Shown here: in pieces, positions 42,150 through 50,136 of the stretch
How the letters are laid out: each line of letters starts with the position of its first letter
Position numbering within the stretch: the first letter of the stretch is position 1
Assembly (NCBI RefSeq): GCF_019970065.1
Contig: NZ_JAHXYH010000001.1
Location: 930,001-994,000, forward strand
Length of the DNA: 64,000 nucleotides
Reading direction: 5' to 3'
Source: Chryseobacterium sp. OSA05B
Lineage (GTDB): Bacteria > Bacteroidota > Bacteroidia > Flavobacteriales > Weeksellaceae
Made by a program: the position numbers and the translations under genes
Notes under the pieces: generated by a model
What the model was told of the DNA's origin: nothing
What the model saw: only the letters and a program-made list of their open reading frames with translations
The model's database searches: none

Positions 42150-42408
42150 TTTGTTAGTTTTTGTTGCTGTTTGGCAGTTACTAGTTGACAGTTGCTAGTT
42201 CAAACCGCGAAACACGCATCCCGAAACTTTATGACTAGCTGAAAATTAATGTAAAAGTCCCGTGTCTGAAATCTGATGTCTGTTATCTGACATCTAAAAT
42301 CTTCATTCACCATTCACTTGCTAAGCAAAATTGACCATTGACTTACCAAAATTGATTAAAGTCTGATGTCTGATGTCTAGCATCTTGGCTCTTTGTTCTT
42401 GGTTCTTA
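42150..42408. repeat. Gene-free stretch with dispersed repeats
   Basis: Holds GTTACTAGTTGACAGTTGCTAGTT (cf. 21475), CTGATGTCTG-type degenerate units (cf. 21540-21779), and one copy of the CACTTGC(G/T)AAGCAAAATT motif (42315-42335). No gene seen. Confidence 0.65.
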
Positions 42409-42409
42409 A

Positions 42410-42985
42410 TCAGTTAATTATTTTCCTCCGTATCCTACTCAGACTTTCCGGTTTCATTCCCAAAAAAGAAGCGATATACTGAATGGGAACATTCTGAATG
42501 ATCTCCGGATAATTGTCTATCAGTTGAAGATAACGTTGTTCTCCATTCAAGACCGACAGTTCTCGGGAACGATTTTCATTGTAAGCAATAGACTTCTGAA
42601 ACACGGAAATGCTGAAATCCTTCATCACCTGACTGCTGCTGACCAGCTTATCAAGATTTTCTTTGGTGATTCTTAAAAGGGTGCAGTCTGTAATACACTG
42701 TACACTATCTTCAGATCTCGTTTGGCTGATAAAATGGGTATAAGAGGTGAAAAATCCGGGAGGGCAATTGATATGTGTTGTGACTTCATTACCGCCCTCA
42801 TCCATATAAAACAGCCTGAGATATCCGGATACAATATAGTACAAATGTCCGGGAATATTTCCTGCCTCTTCAAGGAGAGTATTTTTTGGATAACTGACTG
42901 GTTCAAAGTACATTTTAACCGTTTCAATTTCATCAGAACTGAAATTAAAATCAGAATTCATCTCCTGTAAAAGCCTGTCATGCAT
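42410..42985 (-). CDS. Crp/Fnr-family transcriptional regulator
   Basis: 191 residues from the ATG at 42985. A longer frame to 43024 overlaps a TATTTTTG promoter element, so the shorter form is chosen. The N-terminal cyclic-nucleotide-binding-like cupin domain is visible (NTLLEEAGNIPGHLYYIVSGYLRLF), and the C-terminus holds a winged-helix part with IASFLGMKPESLSRIRRKI. No FeS cysteines of the FNR type are visible. It is a single gene on the minus strand, divergent from the beta-barrel receptor gene. Confidence 0.85.
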   Translation of the reverse strand: MHDRLLQEMNSDFNFSSDEIETVKMYFEPVSYPKNTLLEEAGNIPGHLYYIVSGYLRLFYMDEGGNEVTTHINCPPGFFTSYTHFISQTRSEDSVQCITDCTLLRITKENLDKLVSSSQVMKDFSISVFQKSIAYNENRSRELSVLNGEQRYLQLIDNYPEIIQNVPIQYIASFLGMKPESLSRIRRKIIN

Positions 42986-43011
42986 GATGAAATATTTTTC
43001 GGAATATATTA

Positions 43012-43019
43012 CAAAAATA
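43012..43019 (-). promoter_or_regulatory. Promoter -7 element for the Crp-type regulator
   Basis: Reads TATTTTTG on the minus strand, exact TAnnTTTG match, 27 nt before the chosen ATG. Confidence 0.6.
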
Positions 43020-43117
43020 GCCAAAACAAAACCTGATTTACTGAAAGCTTCTCTATTTTTTCCAACTTCTTATGTAATGCCACCGGTTGATGGACTGTTA
43101 TATGTGAAAAGCCAACC

Positions 43118-45487
43118 ATGAACCGAAAGATTATTCTTCTTTTAAGTCTTGTCTCATCCACTTACTTTTTCGCACAAAGCCTTGAAGGCACAGTGACCGA
43201 CCTGCAGAACAAACCTGCCCCGGAAACTGAAGTACTCATTACAAAAGCGGATACCAAATTTTCTGCGATCACAGACGAGAACGGGATGTTTAAAATTCCA
43301 TTAAAAGAGGATGGAAACTATATTCTTGAAATTATTAAAAACGGGGTAAAAACCAACAGTGAAACTATTACCGTAAAAGGAAATTCAAAAAAAGACATCC
43401 AACTGAAAGAGGTTCCGGTAGAACAAAAACTGGAAGGCGTCACTCTTACTGCCAGAAAAAAATTATTTGAAAGAAAGGTGGACCGATTGGTCTTCAATGT
43501 CGAAAATTCTGTAGCTTCACAGGGAGTTGATGCTGTGGAAGCACTTGCAAAAACGCCAATGGTTCGTGCCACGGATGATGCGATCAGTATCGCCGGGAAA
43601 AGTAATGTCGCTGTCATGATCAATGATAGGCTTCTGAATCTGAACGGCCAGGAACTGATCAATTACCTGAAAACGATCCGTTCGGATGATATTTTAAAAA
43701 TCGAAGTCATCACCACACCGCCTGCCAAATATGAAGCGGAGGGAAAAAGCGGACTGATCAATATTGTGCTTAAGAAAAACTCCAGTCTGGGCTGGAACGG
43801 TTCCATTCAGACTTCGGGAAGTTCATATTGGGGAAGGCCCACAACATCGACCAGAAGTGGTGCCACTTTTAATTACCAGGGAGAAAAACTTTCGATTACC
43901 AGCAACTTATCTATCGGTGACAATTATTGGGAGAACCGTTCTTATAATTATCTTACCGGCACTACGGACAACAATTACTGGAAAACAAACAGTATCAATA
44001 CAAACAATTACCGCTATAAAGGAGGTGGCTTAAAGGGTGAATATAAAATCAATGAAAAAAATCTGATCGGGTTCAATTACAATTATTCCTTCAGCAATCC
44101 GATCGAACAGGGTGAGAGTAAAGCCAGTATTTTTGATAAGGACGGCTATCTGGATGTTGCCTCAAATTTCAATAACAGAAACCGCAGAAATATTCACAAT
44201 GCGAGTGCATTTTATGATGTGAAAATTGATTCTTCAGGAAGTAAGCTGAGTTTAACCGCGAATATGATGCTCAATAATTCCAATGCGAGAAATTTCTACA
44301 ATACCATTACTTCGGACATTGTTTCTACTTTTGCAAATCCAGTGAGCAAGTACAGGATTTATTCCGGGCAGGCAGATCTTGAGAAAAATTTCGGTAAGAT
44401 TAAAACAGAAGCGGGACTGAAGTATACCAAGATCAAAAATGATTCTGAATTTAATTTCTTCAATATTGAGAATGACCAGTATATGCTTAACACAAAAAGA
44501 ACGAATACTTTCTTTTACAACGAACAGAATTATGCCGCCTATGCTTCCGCGAATTTTAAGATTAATGATAAATGGGACGCAAAAGCAGGACTTCGCTATG
44601 AATATACAACCCTGGAAGGAATTTCCATGAATGATGATTCTTCCGCGAAAATCAAATACGGGAAACTATTTCCTACCGCTTACATCAGTTATAAACCGAA
44701 CGAAAATCATTCATTCTCCCTGAATTATTCAAGAAGAATTTCAAGACCGTATTTCGGAAATCTGAATCCTTTTAAATTCTATGTTTCGGAATTTGAGTAC
44801 AGTACAGGGAATCCTTATCTGTTGCCGTCGTTCTCGGATAATATGGAGTTCGGCTATGTTTTAAATAATAATTTTAATGTCACCCTGTACTACAACAAAA
44901 CGAAAGATGACTGGGACAGAATTCAGGTCGTGGAGGGGAAATCGAAATACAGTATTGTGAAAAATTTCTTTAATGAAGATCAGACCGGAATCAATATCAG
45001 TTATAATTACAACAAGCTGAAATGGCTGGAATCCAATGTTTTTGTGAATGCTTTTTATTCCAAAACAAAATCCTACGATCCAACGGCGATAGCTGCACCC
45101 AAGGGATACAGCGCCAATTTTAATGTTGATAATAATTTCTTTCTGAATAAAAACAAGACGCTTACTTTAATGTTTGGACTTTGGAGCAATCTCCCGAACA
45201 GAGACGGAAATACCTATTATTTTGCCAATACCTCCGTTTATACCGGGATGAAACTGAATCTGATGGAAAAGAAGCTTCTGATCAATCTGTATGTGAATGA
45301 TATTCTGAACACCAACCGAAACAAAGGGATAGAATATTATCCCAACTATGACGTGGAATATTACAATAAAGGCATTACCAGAAACCTTTATCTTTCCGTA
45401 ACGTACAAATTCGGGAACAATAATGTGAAAGGAGCCACGAAAGAAGTGAAATTTGAAGAATCCAAGCGGGCAGGCGGAGGAAATTAA
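43118..45487 (+). CDS. Outer-membrane beta-barrel family protein (TonB-receptor-like)
   Basis: 789 residues with a signal peptide ending in FAQ. Residues about 22-100 form a CarboxypepD_reg-like domain (LEGTVTDLQNKPAPETEVLI, DENGMFKIPL). A plug-like region (about 110-220, with VAVMINDRLLNLNG and VITTPPAKYEAEGKSGLIN) is followed by a long beta barrel with many aromatic, alternating strands (WDAKAGLRYEY, NYSRRISRPYFGNLNP). This matches the PF14905-type outer-membrane family rather than classical SusC. It may transport a ligand or act in a peptide- or metal-linked response. It lies divergent from a Crp-type regulator. Confidence 0.88.
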   Translation: MNRKIILLLSLVSSTYFFAQSLEGTVTDLQNKPAPETEVLITKADTKFSAITDENGMFKIPLKEDGNYILEIIKNGVKTNSETITVKGNSKKDIQLKEVPVEQKLEGVTLTARKKLFERKVDRLVFNVENSVASQGVDAVEALAKTPMVRATDDAISIAGKSNVAVMINDRLLNLNGQELINYLKTIRSDDILKIEVITTPPAKYEAEGKSGLINIVLKKNSSLGWNGSIQTSGSSYWGRPTTSTRSGATFNYQGEKLSITSNLSIGDNYWENRSYNYLTGTTDNNYWKTNSINTNNYRYKGGGLKGEYKINEKNLIGFNYNYSFSNPIEQGESKASIFDKDGYLDVASNFNNRNRRNIHNASAFYDVKIDSSGSKLSLTANMMLNNSNARNFYNTITSDIVSTFANPVSKYRIYSGQADLEKNFGKIKTEAGLKYTKIKNDSEFNFFNIENDQYMLNTKRTNTFFYNEQNYAAYASANFKINDKWDAKAGLRYEYTTLEGISMNDDSSAKIKYGKLFPTAYISYKPNENHSFSLNYSRRISRPYFGNLNPFKFYVSEFEYSTGNPYLLPSFSDNMEFGYVLNNNFNVTLYYNKTKDDWDRIQVVEGKSKYSIVKNFFNEDQTGINISYNYNKLKWLESNVFVNAFYSKTKSYDPTAIAAPKGYSANFNVDNNFFLNKNKTLTLMFGLWSNLPNRDGNTYYFANTSVYTGMKLNLMEKKLLINLYVNDILNTNRNKGIEYYPNYDVEYYNKGITRNLYLSVTYKFGNNNVKGATKEVKFEESKRAGGGN

Positions 45488-45525
45488 ACTTTATTTTATA
45501 ATTTAGAAGCAGATACAATTTGACC

Positions 45526-46272
45526 ATGCTGCTACAAAAAATACTGACCGGCAGTTTCCTGATATGTACAGGATTTCTGCTGGTCTCCTGCTCTAAAGAC
45601 TACAAACCTGATTTCTTCAATGGTGAATGGCTATCCGATTCATTGGTTACCAAAGACAACGATCATTGGCGGGAATTTCTGCATTTTGAGAACGGTCAGG
45701 CCGCACGTACAACCTATTGGGGTAAAAAGTATCTGCTCAATAAGAATCTTCAGATAAAAGGATTGGAAATGTATGATCGTGACAAGGTCTTATTTCAAAT
45801 AAAGGTTTTAGATTCCAACAAGATCATTGTAGAAGGAAAAGGTTATTTTGGAAGTTTTTTTCGAAGTGATTTCCAATTGGATCATATGAAAAAAGCGATA
45901 TCAAGGGCTGAAGAAACAGAAAGACAAAGGAAAAGACTGATCGGCAAATGGAAAACTGTTGATTTTAAAACAATTTCTTTATCTACCAATGAGGAAGATG
46001 CATTGATCATACAATCGCCGGAACAAAGAAGAATAGCCGGAGTTCCAACCAACGAAATTACTTCTGTGGATTTCGGCTATAATATGCTTTTATTTCATTG
46101 CAATACCCGTACTATTCCCTTCGAATACAGCGCAGAACCTGACACCATAGAATTCCGCTCCGGAGACGTAATTTATTCTTTGAAATTTTATTTTGAAAAG
46201 GAAAGACTGATTATTGAATATCTTACATTCAGGAATATTTTAAATTCTATCACCCTTGAAAAAACTCAATAA
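45526..46272 (+). CDS. Lipoprotein of unknown function
   Basis: 248 residues from ATG at 45526; the frame has a TTG at 45520. Signal peptide and lipobox LVSC. The mature part carries a repeated NGEW-like element (FFNGEWLSDSLV and IGKWKTVDFKTI), beta-rich, possibly a lipocalin-like fold. No family recognised. The last 33 bp overlap the convergent membrane-protein gene. Confidence 0.7.
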   Translation: MLLQKILTGSFLICTGFLLVSCSKDYKPDFFNGEWLSDSLVTKDNDHWREFLHFENGQAARTTYWGKKYLLNKNLQIKGLEMYDRDKVLFQIKVLDSNKIIVEGKGYFGSFFRSDFQLDHMKKAISRAEETERQRKRLIGKWKTVDFKTISLSTNEEDALIIQSPEQRRIAGVPTNEITSVDFGYNMLLFHCNTRTIPFEYSAEPDTIEFRSGDVIYSLKFYFEKERLIIEYLTFRNILNSITLEKTQ

Positions 46273-46611
46273 TCTGTTCTTGAGAAAATAATAAACTACA
46301 CCTCCAGCAAGATAAGCTACAACATCCAAAATATCTCCTGTAAATCTTTCTGAAAGCATCGGGCAGACAACTTCAAACAAAATTGAAAGGTAGAGTGTTG
46401 AAGACAGAATAAATTTAAAATCGGGTTTCCAGTGATAGCCCAGAATGTTATTCATCAGATATTCTATGATATACGCGTACATGGGAACCGTGATAAAATC
46501 AGTCAGATGATTGCTCATCACCGGAATAACAATTCCTTTCCTTCTCAGAAAAATAATCAATAGCCAGACGGCAATTCCTAGCAAAAACCAGCATGAAATT
46601 TTATTTTTCAT
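46240..46611 (-). CDS. VanZ-like small membrane protein
   Basis: 123 residues from ATG at 46611. The sequence has three or four hydrophobic helices and a conserved DILDVVAYLAGGVVYYFL block resembling the C-terminal part of VanZ-like proteins (GDxxDxxAYxxG). The start overlaps the stop of a 44-residue ORF upstream (TGATG), so the two are translationally coupled. Function unknown. Confidence 0.7.
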   Translation of the reverse strand: MKNKISCWFLLGIAVWLLIIFLRRKGIVIPVMSNHLTDFITVPMYAYIIEYLMNNILGYHWKPDFKFILSSTLYLSILFEVVCPMLSERFTGDILDVVAYLAGGVVYYFLKNRLLSFFKGDRI

Positions 46612-46745
46612 CACATATGAAGTATGGCCATAATGAATCCTATGATAATCTGCAGGATTTTCACCAGTGTTTCCTGTACCGCTTTTCCCTTTTGGGCGCT
46701 TCTGTTTTCAGCAGTTTCGTAATTGAATATTTTTTTTCCTTCCAT
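46611..46745 (-). CDS. Small membrane-associated protein, 44 residues
   Basis: ATG at 46745 opens 44 codons ending with TGA at 46613-46611, which overlaps the ATG of the VanZ-like gene by one base. The peptide has a basic, polar N-terminus (MEGKKIFNYETAENRSAQKG) and a hydrophobic C-terminal helix (VKILQIIIGFIMAILHM). The TGATG coupling and the location behind an operator-like dyad argue that it is real and is the first gene of a two-gene operon. Confidence 0.6.
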   Translation of the reverse strand: MEGKKIFNYETAENRSAQKGKAVQETLVKILQIIIGFIMAILHM

Positions 46746-46774
46746 CCCGGTAGATTTTATAATGCAAAGATATA

Positions 46775-46800
46775 AAAATTAGAACAAATGTTCTAATTTT
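46775..46800. promoter_or_regulatory. Operator-like palindrome between divergent tetR and small-protein operon
   Basis: Perfect inverted repeat AAAATTAGAAC-AAAT-GTTCTAATTTT (11-bp arms). It lies between the starts of the minus-strand small-protein operon and the plus-strand tetR gene, so a bound TetR could control both. Confidence 0.7.
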
Positions 46801-46821
46801 GAAATATGATTTAAAGTCTCT

Positions 46822-46829
46822 TATATTTG
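46822..46829 (+). promoter_or_regulatory. Promoter -7 element for tetR at 46834
   Basis: TATATTTG matches TAnnTTTG exactly. It ends only 4 bp before the start codon, so the transcript is probably leaderless. Confidence 0.6.
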
Positions 46830-46833
46830 GACT

Positions 46834-47454
46834 ATGAAAACCAAGGATAAAATATTATCAAAAGCATTGGAGTTATTCAATGAAAAGGGCTACAACAATA
46901 TCACCACGAGGCATATTGCAGCCGGACTTAACATTAGTGCGGGAAATCTGCATTATCATTTTAAGCATTCGGAAGATATTATTAAGATCCTTTTTTCTGA
47001 ACTGATCCTTAAAATGGATGTTTTAATGAATGATCTCCGGAAAATAGAAAACAAAACGCTGGAAGATCTGTATCATTTTACTTTTTCAACCTATGAGGTT
47101 TTCTATTCTTTCCGCTTCATCTTCATGAATTTCTTTGATATTCTAAAAAAAATTCCGGTCATAGAATCACAATATGAATCAATTAACATCACCAGAAAAG
47201 ATGAGTTCAGGGAAATTTTCGAAGGTTTTCAGAAAGACCATATTTTCAGAAATGACATTCCAGATTTTATCCTGGGAAGCCTCACCACACAGATTTTTAT
47301 CATCGCAGACAACTGGCTCATCCACAACAGCCTTTCTTTTAAACTCAACAAAGAAGAGGCAGTAAAGCATTATGCATTGATTCAGATGAATCTTTTTTAT
47401 CCTTTGCTTACTACTGAACAGCAGAAAATTTACAAATCAAAATATATCAGCTAA
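46834..47454 (+). CDS. TetR/AcrR-family transcriptional regulator
   Basis: 206 residues. N-terminal HTH: KILSKALELFNEKGYNNITT and IAAGLNISAGNLHYHFKHSEDI. The C-terminal helical domain is specific to a Bacteroidota TetR group; no ligand is evident. It faces the small-protein/VanZ-like operon across a perfect palindrome, and the acetyltransferase gene follows 2 bp later on the same transcript. Confidence 0.9.
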   Translation: MKTKDKILSKALELFNEKGYNNITTRHIAAGLNISAGNLHYHFKHSEDIIKILFSELILKMDVLMNDLRKIENKTLEDLYHFTFSTYEVFYSFRFIFMNFFDILKKIPVIESQYESINITRKDEFREIFEGFQKDHIFRNDIPDFILGSLTTQIFIIADNWLIHNSLSFKLNKEEAVKHYALIQMNLFYPLLTTEQQKIYKSKYIS

Positions 47455-47456
47455 TC

Positions 47457-47921
47457 ATGATCATCAGAAAAGCAACTCCCGGCGATCTTGCAGAAATGCG
47501 CACCCTTTTTTCAGATACCGTCACTTCTGTCTGTAAAAACGATTATGACAGTGATCAAATCAATGCATGGAAATCCGGCGCGGAAAATGAAGAAAGATGG
47601 CTCAGGGTCATCGATCATCAATTCGTCATCGTCGCTAAAGTTAATGGTCAAATGGCAGGGTTTTGTACCCTTGATCAGGGAAATTATATCGATCTTCTTT
47701 TCGTTCATAAGGATTTTCAGCAACAGGGAATTGCCCGGAAAATGTATACCTTTATAGAACAGGAAGCCACGGTCCGCAAGGAAAAGATTCTGGCCGCCGA
47801 TGTCAGTAAAACAGCGAGACCTTTCTTTGAAAAAATGGGTTTTAAAATGATCAGGGAACAAACCGTTGAGGTAAAAGGAATCGGTCTTACCAACTATAAA
47901 ATGGAGAAAGAGTTAAATTAA
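47457..47921 (+). CDS. GNAT-family N-acetyltransferase
   Basis: 154 residues. The acetyl-CoA binding motif is visible as LFVHKDFQQQGIARKMYTFIEQEA (the Q/RxxGxG/A pattern), with IIRKATPGDLAEM at the N-terminus and ARPFFEKMGFKMI as motif B. This fits YafP-like acetyltransferases. It is 2 bp after tetR and probably part of its operon, hence may be a target of the same signal. Acceptor unknown. Confidence 0.9.
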   Translation: MIIRKATPGDLAEMRTLFSDTVTSVCKNDYDSDQINAWKSGAENEERWLRVIDHQFVIVAKVNGQMAGFCTLDQGNYIDLLFVHKDFQQQGIARKMYTFIEQEATVRKEKILAADVSKTARPFFEKMGFKMIREQTVEVKGIGLTNYKMEKELN

Positions 47922-47989
47922 CCTGAGTTTGGGATAAGAAAATTAAGCGTTTTTAGAGAATTTTGAATTTTGGATTATGGATTTTGAAT

Positions 47990-48135
47990 CTTATTATCCG
48001 CCACTAATTCACCATTCACTTGCGAAGCAAAATTCACCATTGACATGATAATTTTGAATTATTGATTTTGAATTTTATAAACACGCAGTTAAGAATTGAC
48101 AATTCACTTGGGAAGCAAAATTCACCATTGCCTTA
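47990..48135. repeat. Two CACTTGCGAAGCAAAATTCAC repeat copies in a gene-free gap
   Basis: Copies at 48017-48037 and 48105-48125 (CACTTGGGAAGCAAAATTCAC). Around them are TTTTGAATTATTGATTTTGAA runs. No gene is seen between 47922 and 48150. Confidence 0.65.
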
Positions 48136-48150
48136 TAAAAAATCTTTGTC

Positions 48151-48972
48151 ATGCAGGAATCACAACCGGAATATCACCAGCTTAAAATATCAGTTCCCCA
48201 GGAATTTGAAAGTGTATTCACTCATTTTTATTTCGCGGAAAACGGTTCTTCCCATTCTGTGACGAAAACCCTGCTTCCCTCCTACCAAACGATTATGCTG
48301 TTCTCTTTCGGGGAAAATGTTTTTATGACCACTCAGGAAAATACAGTGGCTGAAGTGGACAAATGTGTTGTTTTAGGCCCTGTACGACAGGCTTTTGACT
48401 ATACACTGCCTGTGGGAAGTTCTATTCTCGTGGCTAATTTTAAAGACAATGCTTTTTACCGTTTCTTCGGAAAAGCGATGATTTCCAGCCACGGCACTGA
48501 CCCTGATGAGCTTTTGCAGGACAATTGTTTTACGGAACTCTGGCATCAGATCTCTGAATTCGATTCTCCACAGGAAAAAACCACACATATTCTTGAATTC
48601 TGCCGTCCTTATCTTCAGGATCAGGATGAAACAAGCCGCTTGCTGAGTAATTTTGAAAACATCGGTCTTAACCCTGTAAAAACCATTGCAGAACAAACCA
48701 GTCAAAGCGAGAGAAATATCCAGATGAAACAGAAAGATCAGTTTGGCTATTCCTCCAAAGAACTTGCCCGTTACAGCCGCTTTCTTAAAGCAATTACCCT
48801 CATTGAGAAAGAACAGGAAAGGAACAAAAAGATCGAATGGTTCAGTATTATTGATGAATGTGGTTACTATGATCAGAGCCAGCTTATCCATGATTTTAAG
48901 CATTTTATTAATATTTCTCCATCCAAATACGTAAAGTTCCAAAAGGATATCTGCCGCTCCGGATCGGACTGA
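48151..48972 (+). CDS. AraC-type transcriptional regulator (weak family match)
   Basis: 273 residues. The N-terminal 130 residues form a beta-rich sensor part (LLPSYQTIMLFSFGENVFMTT). The C-terminal 100 residues carry an AraC-like double HTH, degenerate in the first motif (NPVKTIAEQTSQSERNIQMK) and clear in the second (IDECGYYDQSQLIHDFKHFINISPSKY). It lies upstream of the flavoprotein gene and may control it. Confidence 0.85.
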   Translation: MQESQPEYHQLKISVPQEFESVFTHFYFAENGSSHSVTKTLLPSYQTIMLFSFGENVFMTTQENTVAEVDKCVVLGPVRQAFDYTLPVGSSILVANFKDNAFYRFFGKAMISSHGTDPDELLQDNCFTELWHQISEFDSPQEKTTHILEFCRPYLQDQDETSRLLSNFENIGLNPVKTIAEQTSQSERNIQMKQKDQFGYSSKELARYSRFLKAITLIEKEQERNKKIEWFSIIDECGYYDQSQLIHDFKHFINISPSKYVKFQKDICRSGSD

Positions 48973-49048
48973 TTCAATTTCGTTTTCTTACAATTTTTGC
49001 GGCTTCTGCTGCTCTACATTTGTCTTATTCATTTAAACAATAAAAACG

Positions 49049-49639
49049 ATGAGACATTTAATCATTTACGCACATCCCAATGAAAACAGCCTGAACAGCG
49101 GTTTGCTTCAAACCGTTATTGAAAGCCTGGAAAAAGACCAATACGAAATAGTAGTAAGAGACCTGAACAAAATAGGATTTAATCCGGTTTTCTCTCTGGA
49201 AGACATGCAGGGACAGTTCGCAGGGAAAATTGCAGACGATGTAAAAACAGAGCAGGACTATATTTCCTGGGCTGAACAGATTACATTTATTTACCCCATC
49301 TGGTGGACCGGGATGCCTGCCATCATCAAAGGCTATATTGACCGGGTTTTCAGTTATGGCTTCGCCTACCGATATGATCAGGGTGTACAGAAGGGATTGT
49401 TAAAAGGAAAAAAAGCAGTCATTATCAATACCCACGGAAAATCTCATGAAGAATATGAACGTATGGGCATGGACAAAGCGCTTACCCTAACTTCCGACAA
49501 CGGAATTTTCCTGTACAGCGGTTTTGAAATCATTCAGCACTTCTTTTTTGACAAGGCTGATAAAGCAGCTCCCGAGGAAGTGAACATTTGGAAAGAGCAG
49601 ATCAGAAACACGTATTCACAGCCGGTTTTTAACCTTTAA
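49049..49639 (+). CDS. NAD(P)H-dependent flavodoxin-fold oxidoreductase (quinone reductase-like)
   Basis: 196 residues. The flavodoxin-like fold of NQO1/MdaB/KefG-type enzymes is seen in LIIYAHPNENSLNSGL, the phosphate-binding start, and FIYPIWWTGMPAIIKGYIDRVFSYGFAY, the FMN/substrate motif. It should reduce quinones or other electrophiles with NAD(P)H. A 45-residue membrane protein follows 11 bp downstream, which suggests a membrane partner. Confidence 0.92.
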   Translation: MRHLIIYAHPNENSLNSGLLQTVIESLEKDQYEIVVRDLNKIGFNPVFSLEDMQGQFAGKIADDVKTEQDYISWAEQITFIYPIWWTGMPAIIKGYIDRVFSYGFAYRYDQGVQKGLLKGKKAVIINTHGKSHEEYERMGMDKALTLTSDNGIFLYSGFEIIQHFFFDKADKAAPEEVNIWKEQIRNTYSQPVFNL

Positions 49640-49650
49640 AATCAATAAAA

Positions 49651-49788
49651 ATGGAAAAATTAGCAGCAAAACAGACCGTCGGTCCTCTATTATTCAGGAC
49701 ATATAAGCTAACCAAGAAAATCATTAAATACGCATTATTTATAACGATTCTTTATTTTGCATATAAAGGATTTATGGCATGGAATTAG
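49651..49788 (+). CDS. Small membrane protein, 45 residues
   Basis: ATG at 49651 opens 45 codons and a stop. The peptide has a basic cytoplasmic N-terminus (AKQTVGPLLFRTYKLTKKIIK) and one hydrophobic helix (YALFITILYFAYKGFMAW). It starts 11 bp after the quinone-reductase-like gene, and a terminator follows 62 bp later, so it is probably the second gene of that operon. No family recognised. Confidence 0.6.
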   Translation: MEKLAAKQTVGPLLFRTYKLTKKIIKYALFITILYFAYKGFMAWN

Positions 49789-49850
49789 CTGCAGGAGCGA
49801 TAAGTAAAATTGTTTTTGAAACCTTTATTTTAAGCCATTAGGACTGTTAA

Positions 49851-49875
49851 ACTGTTAAGAACAGTGAGTTTTTTT
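49851..49875 (+). terminator. Intrinsic terminator of the flavoprotein operon
   Basis: ACTGTT-AAG-AACAGT hairpin followed by GAG and seven T. It closes the operon 49049-49788, so transcription of the tyrS region starts afresh downstream. Confidence 0.7.
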
Positions 49876-49926
49876 ATAAATCTTAACTGATATGGAACTT
49901 TACAGCGGGTCTTAATGGTTTAGATA

Positions 49927-49957
49927 TTGGATTATCATCAAAAAGCTTTTATATTTA
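49927..49957 (+). promoter_or_regulatory. Promoter of the tyrS leader
   Basis: TTG at 49927-49929 and TATATTTA at 49950-49957 (one base off TAnnTTTG) are spaced by 20 bp, a normal -33/-7 distance. Transcription would start near 49964, just ahead of the leader ORF. Confidence 0.6.
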
Positions 49958-49965
49958 CATGATCA

Positions 49966-50061
49966 ATGAAACATTTAAACAGCATATTGCGTCTTCCTTT
50001 TTTCAGTGAGTATTACTCCCCGGCGAAACGTTCGGGAAGACTTTCTATATCTGTAATTTAA
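49966..50061 (+). CDS. Putative tyrS attenuator leader peptide, 31 residues
   Basis: ATG at 49966 opens 31 codons (MKHLNSILRL, then PFFSEYYSPAKRSG, then RLSISVI). Two adjacent Tyr codons (TAT TAC, 50011-50016) lie halfway. The start is 8 bp after the promoter -7 element. The ORF ends 25 bp before an intrinsic terminator that precedes tyrosyl-tRNA synthetase. It is the kind of regulatory ORF used in amino-acid attenuation. Translation is not proven; the peptide itself may have no role. Confidence 0.6.
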   Translation: MKHLNSILRLPFFSEYYSPAKRSGRLSISVI

Positions 50062-50086
50062 TAAGAATAATCTAATTTATATATAG

Positions 50087-50117
50087 AGCCCGGACAGCAT
50101 TGTCCGGGCTTTTTTTG
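50087..50117 (+). terminator. Intrinsic terminator (attenuator) before tyrS
   Basis: AGCCCGGACA-GCAT-TGTCCGGGCT is a perfect 10-bp stem followed by seven T, 19 bp before the tyrS start codon. Its 5' arm (50089-50095) can instead pair with leader bases 50030-50036 over 7 bp including one G-U, which would open the terminator. Confidence 0.85.
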
Positions 50118-50136
50118 TTTTAAAAACCCAATTATT

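Noticed and set aside
46593..46775. 60-residue plus-strand ORF
   Set aside because: It is antisense to the coupled 44-residue ORF and overlaps the VanZ-like gene; no other support.
48373..48942. 189-residue minus-strand ORF opposite the AraC gene
   Set aside because: It is entirely antisense to a clear AraC-type gene and has no family resemblance.
49966..50136. T-box riboswitch in front of tyrS
   Set aside because: No T-box sequence or Stem I specifier structure is seen; the leader ORF with Tyr codons explains the layout better.
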